This document shows positions 59,530-64,000 of a stretch of 64,000 bases of DNA, in pieces. The notes beneath the pieces were generated by a model. It was not told where the DNA came from. It saw only the letters and a list, made by a program, of their open reading frames with translations, and made no database searches. Source of the DNA: Lysobacter_K sp043738095 (GTDB lineage: Bacteria; Pseudomonadota; Gammaproteobacteria; Xanthomonadales; Xanthomonadaceae); contig JAYSZI010000071.1 in the NCBI GenBank assembly GCA_043738095.1, positions 13,413 through 77,412 on the forward strand, in the 5' to 3' direction. The position numbers and the translations under genes were made by a program. Each line of letters opens with the position of its first letter. The stretch's first letter is position 1.

Positions 59530-62500
59530 GCATTGCGGAGCTCAGTATCCGGCGTCCGGTCACGACCGTGATGCTTTTCGTCACGCTGTTCGTGGTCGGC
59601 TTGATCGCGGCGGTGCGCCTGCCGCTAGAGGCGTTCCCGGCTGTTTCGATTCCGCTGGTTTTCGTTGAGCTTCCCTACACCGGCTCAACGCCGGAAGAAG
59701 TTGAACGGACAGTACTGCGCCCAGTCGAAGAGGCGCTGTCCACGATGTCCGGCATCAAGAGTACCCAGGGCCGGGCACGTGCAGAGGGCGCCAGCGTCCA
59801 GGTGCTGTTTACCGACTGGGAACGCGACGTCGCCATTGCCGCATCGGACGCCCGTGAGCGCATCGATGCGATACGCGCTGACTTGCCTGAAGAGTTGCGG
59901 CGGTACTTTGTCGGCAACGTGGATACCAGCGACCAACCGGTCCTCGGTGTGCGCTTGGCGAGCGACACTATGAATCTGGCCAGCTCCTATGAGCTGATCG
60001 ATCGCGAGTTCAAGCGCAGGCTGGAGCGCGTACCCGGCGTCGCGCGCGTGCAGGTTTCCGGCTCGACTCCCAATGAGGTCGAAATTGCCATAGCGCCGGA
60101 TCGGGTCACCGCGCGCGGCATCAGTCTCAACGACCTCAGCAGGCGCCTGCAGGAGGTGAATTTTTCCATGTCTGCCGGGCAGATCGATGATGGCGGACGG
60201 CGATTGCGCGTGCAGCCGGTTGGGGAACTGACCGATCTGCAGCAATTGCGTGATCTGGTGGTCGACGGTAACGGCGTTCGACTTGGTGACATCGCAGATG
60301 TGCGCCTGAAGCCTGCGCGTACGGACGTCGGTCGGCGACTCGATGGCAGGCCCGCCGTGGGGCTGGATATCTTCAAGGAGCGCAACGCCAACCTCGTCGC
60401 AGTCTCGCGCCTGACGCTGGAAGAAGTTGAACGGATCCGCCAGGAGCCGGCGTTGCGCGGGGTCCAGGTAAAAATTATCCAGAACCAGGCCGAGAGCGTG
60501 ACCAGTTCGCTCACCGAGCTTGCCGAAGCAGGGGGCATTGGTCTGTTGCTGTCGATCGCGGTGCTGTACTTCTTCCTGCGCCACTGGCCCTCGACGCTGA
60601 TGGTGACCCTGGCGATCCCGATCTGTTTCGTGATGACACTGGGCTTCATGTACTTCGCCGGCGTCACCCTCAACATCTTGTCGATGATGGGCTTGTTGCT
60701 GGCGGTCGGCATGCTCGTCGACAACGCGGTAGTCGTTGTCGAGAGCATTTATCAGGAGCGCGAAAAGATTCCTGACCAGCCGCGGCTGGCGTCCATCCTC
60801 GGAACCCGCCACGTTGCGATTGCTTTGTCGGCCGGTACGCTGTGCCATTGCATCGTGTTCGTGCCGAACCTCTTCGGCGAGCGCAACGTGCTGGCGATCT
60901 ACTTGTCGCAGATTGCGATCACGATCTCGGTATCGTTGCTCGCTTCGTGGCTGGTCGCTGTCAGCCTCATTCCGATGATCTCGGCGCGGCTGAAAATGCC
61001 ACCGGCCGCGCGCAACCGCAGCGGCCTGATCCACGAGCTGCAAGTGCGCTACGCCAGGCTGCTGCGCTGGACGTTGGAACACCGGGGCAAGAGCATTCTC
61101 GGCATTGTGTTGATCATCGCGGCTAGCGTAGCGCCGGTCATGCTTACCAAATACAACATGTTCGGCGGCGACGACGGCAACGAGACCAACGTCTTCTATC
61201 AGTGGAACGGAAGCTACACCACCGAGCAGATTTCGGACGAGGTGCTGCGTATTGAGCAGTTCCTCGATGCGAATCGCGAGCGCTTCCACATCACCCAGAT
61301 CTATTCCTGGTTCAGCGAACAGGGTGACGCCGGTACGCGGGTTACGTTCGACGACAAGTATTCGGGTGAGACCAAGCCCTTGGTGGACGCCATCAGCAAG
61401 GCGTTGCCCAAATCCGCCCGGGCGACGGTCGGCATCGGCGACGAGGGCGGTGGCGGCGGTGGCGGCAGCAGCAAGCCCAAGACGGTGCAAGTGCAGTTGG
61501 TCGGTGACTCAACCCAGACATTGCATGATCTGGGCAAGGACATCGTGCCGATCCTGGCCAGGCGCAAGGAGTTGCGCGACGTGCGCGTGGACGCGGGCGA
61601 TCAGAACAGCGAACTACGTGTACGTGTGGATCGTGAGCGTGCAGCGGCGTTCGGTTTCAGCACCGAGCAGGTGTCGTCCTTTGTCGGGCTGGCGCTGCGC
61701 GGGGCGAAGCTGCGCGACTTCCAGCGGGGTGACACAGAAGTCCCCGTATGGGCGCGCTTCGCCGGGGCGGACGACTATGGCGTCAAGGACATGGCAGCCT
61801 TTACTGTGCGCGCACCCGACGGCCGCAATGTGCCGCTGTTGTCGATGGTCGACGTCCAGGTTGCGCCGGCCTCGACTGAGATCAGCCGCATCAATCGTCA
61901 GACCACGTTGACGCTCCAGGCGGCGCCCGCCGGCAAAACCACGATGCCCGAAGCACGCGAGGCCATCGAAGAGGCGCTTAAGTCGGTGGCCTTCCCGCCG
62001 GGCTACAGCTACACCTTCGACTCGATCCAGTTCTTCGACGAGAGCGCGATGGTCACGCAGATGATCTTCAACCTGATCATCGCGCTGATCATGATCTACA
62101 TCGTCATGGCGGCTGTGTTCGAGTCGCTGTTGTTCCCGGCAGCGATCATGAGCTGCGTGCTGTTCTCGATCTTCGGCGTGTTCTGGCTGTTCTGGTTGAC
62201 CGGCACCGAGTTCAACATCATGGCGTTTATCGGCATCTTGGTGCTGATGGGTGTGGTGGTGAACAACGGCATCGTCATGATCGAGCACATCAACAATCTG
62301 CGTCACCGAGGCCTGTCGCGCACGGAGGCGTTGGTTGAAGGCAGCCGCGAACGCTTGCGCCCGATCCTGATGACCATGGGGACGGCGATCCTGGCGATGT
62401 TGCCGATTGCGATGTCGACCGGCGGGGGCAGCGGCGAGATCTCGTACTACCCCATGGCGCGTGCAATCGCTGGCGGCCTGGCGTTCTCGACGGTGGTCAG

Positions 62501-62636
62501 CCTGCTATTCCTGCCGACGATCTACGCGATTCTCGACGACACACGCAACAACACGTCGCGCGTGATCCAGCGCGCCAAGGTGCGGCGTGGAGGCAAGGCG
62601 CCGGGTGCGGCGGTGGCGGCGATCACGGCCGAGTGA
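59526..62636 (+). CDS. RND efflux permease 2
   Basis: 1036 residues, standard length. In helix 4 the motif is LLLAVGMLVDNAVVVVESIY, so the second aspartate of the proton-relay pair is Asn, seen in one subgroup of RND permeases. A Gly-rich stretch (GDEGGGGGGGSSKPKTV) sits in the porter domain. Two different permeases under one adaptor gene suggest a heterotrimer, as in MdtBC, where one subunit is the main substrate carrier and the other drives coupling. The DN/DD difference between the two copies agrees with that, but is an inference. A strong terminator follows. Confidence 0.93.
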   Translation: MSIAELSIRRPVTTVMLFVTLFVVGLIAAVRLPLEAFPAVSIPLVFVELPYTGSTPEEVERTVLRPVEEALSTMSGIKSTQGRARAEGASVQVLFTDWERDVAIAASDARERIDAIRADLPEELRRYFVGNVDTSDQPVLGVRLASDTMNLASSYELIDREFKRRLERVPGVARVQVSGSTPNEVEIAIAPDRVTARGISLNDLSRRLQEVNFSMSAGQIDDGGRRLRVQPVGELTDLQQLRDLVVDGNGVRLGDIADVRLKPARTDVGRRLDGRPAVGLDIFKERNANLVAVSRLTLEEVERIRQEPALRGVQVKIIQNQAESVTSSLTELAEAGGIGLLLSIAVLYFFLRHWPSTLMVTLAIPICFVMTLGFMYFAGVTLNILSMMGLLLAVGMLVDNAVVVVESIYQEREKIPDQPRLASILGTRHVAIALSAGTLCHCIVFVPNLFGERNVLAIYLSQIAITISVSLLASWLVAVSLIPMISARLKMPPAARNRSGLIHELQVRYARLLRWTLEHRGKSILGIVLIIAASVAPVMLTKYNMFGGDDGNETNVFYQWNGSYTTEQISDEVLRIEQFLDANRERFHITQIYSWFSEQGDAGTRVTFDDKYSGETKPLVDAISKALPKSARATVGIGDEGGGGGGGSSKPKTVQVQLVGDSTQTLHDLGKDIVPILARRKELRDVRVDAGDQNSELRVRVDRERAAAFGFSTEQVSSFVGLALRGAKLRDFQRGDTEVPVWARFAGADDYGVKDMAAFTVRAPDGRNVPLLSMVDVQVAPASTEISRINRQTTLTLQAAPAGKTTMPEAREAIEEALKSVAFPPGYSYTFDSIQFFDESAMVTQMIFNLIIALIMIYIVMAAVFESLLFPAAIMSCVLFSIFGVFWLFWLTGTEFNIMAFIGILVLMGVVVNNGIVMIEHINNLRHRGLSRTEALVEGSRERLRPILMTMGTAILAMLPIAMSTGGGSGEISYYPMARAIAGGLAFSTVVSLLFLPTIYAILDDTRNNTSRVIQRAKVRRGGKAPGAAVAAITAE

Positions 62637-62663
62637 GTCGCAACGTCAACAGAAAAATAGGAG

Positions 62664-62695
62664 CGGGAAGGTTTGCGCCTTCCCGTTCTTTTTTG
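62664..62695 (+). terminator. Rho-independent terminator of the RND operon
   Basis: 8-bp stem cgggaagg (62664-62671) with ccttcccg (62678-62685), 6-base loop, followed by TTCTTTTTTG. It lies 28 bases after the permease 2 stop. Confidence 0.9.
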
Positions 62696-62834
62696 TGCAT
62701 CGGCCACCGGAGGCGTGTGGAGCAGGCGTCCCCCGGCACGTGCGCTTTGCGCATCGAACCGATCAAGCAGCCTGCGGTTTGGAGCTCGGCTCAGGCGGAA
62801 AGCGAAGTGCCGACATCAAGGTCGCCATTGCTTG

Positions 62835-64000
62835 TTAGCCAACCAACTTGCCCAACATTCGCAAACCACCCGTCCACACGCCGATCGCGGTGCCCAGGCT
62901 GGTCAGGAAGAAGTTCAACATCACCCGCGCGACGCGATTGCGCCACCAGCCGCGTACCGTCTGCACGTCGTCGCGTAGCGCCATGAAGTCGGCGTAGGTG
63001 GGCTTGCGCAGCCAGGCTTCGGTCAACGCGCTGAGCGTGCCTGAAGCGAGCGCAGGGTGCAGCGGCGTGATCGGTGAAGCTAGAAACGCCACCACGATGC
63101 TCAATGGGTGGCCGCCGGCGAGCGCGCAGCCAATTGCGCCCAGCACGCCTGTCGCAAGCACCCACTGCAGCAGCAGATCGGAACCGACATCCAGGCCGCC
63201 GTGCCAGAAACCCCAGACAAAGCCGCCGAGCACGAACGCGGCCAGCCCAAGCGTGAAGTATGGGACGCCGCTTTTTTCCGGCAGCGCTTCGAGTTCCTCG
63301 CGGATCGCTGCAGGCGCGCGCGTGTCCTCGCGCAGGTGCTTTGCCAGTCCTTGCAAATGACCGGCGCCGACTACGGCCAGCACTTCATGCATACCGCGGT
63401 CGCTGTGCGCGAGGCCATCGAGGTCCAGCTCGCGCAGGCGCGCGGCCATGTAGTGGTCGCGCTCGGCAATGACCGTCTCGTAAAGCACCGGGCTGTCGGT
63501 TGCGAACTCACCAAAGCTCGATTCGAGCATGTCGCCCTGCTTGAGCTTTTCGATCTCCTCAGCCCCCACTTCCTCGTCGGCGAACAGCGCCGTCAACAGG
63601 CCGCCGCCGAGCTTGGCGCGGCCCCAGAAACCGAGCCGCGCCGACGCGCGCTTGAACGTCAAGCCAACTTCACGATCGATCAGGTGCACAGGCAGGTCGC
63701 GCTGACGGGCTTCGAGCACGGCGCGCTTGAGCTCGGCGCCGGGCTCCACGCCGAGCTGCTCGGCCAGCCGGCGCTGGTAGGCGGCCAGGGCGAGGTTGGC
63801 GGCGAAGGGCGCGATCTTGCGCTGGCGGATGACCTTGACCAGGTCGAGCTTGGCCAGTGCGTCCGGCTCGGTGAGCGCCTTGTGGCGTTGCTCGTCGAGT
63901 TCCACCGCCACCGCGTCGAAGCGGCCGCTGTCGATCGCCGCGCGCACGGCGTCGATGCTGGCCTTGGATACATGCGCAGTGCCCAGCAGCGTGTAGCGCA
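62835..64000 (-). CDS. TraB/PrgY-family protein (5' end outside window)
   Basis: At least 388 residues; the frame is open to the end of the window, so the start is missing. The conserved motif LLGTAHVSKAS (63985-63955 region) marks the TraB/PrgY (GumN-related) family, followed by VELDEQRHKALTEPD and an alpha/beta domain with AVVGAGHLQGLAKHL. The C-terminal half has several helices (FTLGLAAFVLGGFVWGFWHG, WVLATGVLGAIGCALAGGHP, IVVAFLASPITPLHPALASG), the membrane part of PrgY-type proteins. PrgY inhibits pheromone activity in Enterococcus; in other bacteria the function is unknown, with metal-dependent protease activity suggested for the TraB domain. Confidence 0.85.
   Translation of the reverse strand, partial: RYTLLGTAHVSKASIDAVRAAIDSGRFDAVAVELDEQRHKALTEPDALAKLDLVKVIRQRKIAPFAANLALAAYQRRLAEQLGVEPGAELKRAVLEARQRDLPVHLIDREVGLTFKRASARLGFWGRAKLGGGLLTALFADEEVGAEEIEKLKQGDMLESSFGEFATDSPVLYETVIAERDHYMAARLRELDLDGLAHSDRGMHEVLAVVGAGHLQGLAKHLREDTRAPAAIREELEALPEKSGVPYFTLGLAAFVLGGFVWGFWHGGLDVGSDLLLQWVLATGVLGAIGCALAGGHPLSIVVAFLASPITPLHPALASGTLSALTEAWLRKPTYADFMALRDDVQTVRGWWRNRVARVMLNFFLTSLGTAIGVWTGGLRMLGKLVG

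Noticed and set aside
59685..61490. Minus-strand open frame of about 601 codons opposite RND permease 2
   Set aside because: His/Gln/Arg-rich shadow of a permease gene; no motif.
1..64000. CRISPR array, prophage or full insertion sequence
   Set aside because: No regularly spaced repeats, integrase, transposase or phage structural gene was recognised anywhere in the window.

Overview
The window is GC-rich and gene-dense. Its gene content points to a gammaproteobacterium of the Xanthomonadales (Lysobacter/Luteimonas-like). The clues are the serC-pheA-hisC-aroA aromatic/serine block, a proline/alanine-rich transmembrane repetitive protein beside nfuA, a FFLEELY-type protein, a UvrY/GacA-type regulator, and several GTG starts and ATGA overlaps. 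No taxonomic search was possible, so the genus is an inference.

Layout. 1-4640 looks like the edge of an accessory island that stops at tRNA-Val: a CzcB-like adaptor (cut by the window), a CzcA-like heavy-metal RND pump, a truncated cation-diffusion-facilitator remnant, and a BrnT/BrnA toxin-antitoxin pair whose toxin N-terminus appears frameshifted. 4796-14556 holds lipid and storage-polymer genes: a TetR regulator and acyl-CoA-binding protein divergent from a two-domain fatty acyl-CoA reductase, with a perfect 21-bp dyad between them, then an Mrr-like membrane protein, a phasin, a patatin lipase, a FFLEELY protein, a PHA-system protein and an FHA protein. 14682-23975 is housekeeping: serC-pheA-hisC-aroA, a TonB-like gene, serS, and azoR with a divergent LysR gene. 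tRNA-Ser(UGA) and an unassigned block follow.

25210-41796 is the most interesting region. Six minus-strand genes are joined by 4-11-nt overlaps or very short gaps. In transcription order they are: a CHASE2-type sensor with a degenerate kinase; a membrane protein with two tandem CapC/PgsC units fused to two decayed copies of a poly-gamma-glutamate-hydrolase-like domain; a membrane-anchored protein; a lipoprotein that carries the intact version of that hydrolase domain; a 1471-residue exported protein with a beta-barrel-like C-terminus; and a HEAT-like repeat/CapB (PgsB) Mur-ligase fusion. I read it as an envelope-spanning system that makes and exports a poly-gamma-glutamate-like polymer, with no CapA/PgsA homologue. 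A UvrY/GacA-type response regulator lies divergently, about 0.8 kb away, behind a structured non-coding segment that ends in a terminator-like hairpin.

43286-44626 is lower-GC accessory DNA with a cupin pseudogene and two small proteins. 45127-64000 returns to core genes: rne and divergent rluC, a TonB-like lipoprotein overlapping phhB, nfuA, the repetitive membrane protein, a TPR protein, two c-type cytochromes, a tripartite RND pump with two permeases, and a TraB-family gene cut by the window end. No CRISPR array, prophage, integrase or complete insertion sequence was recognised.
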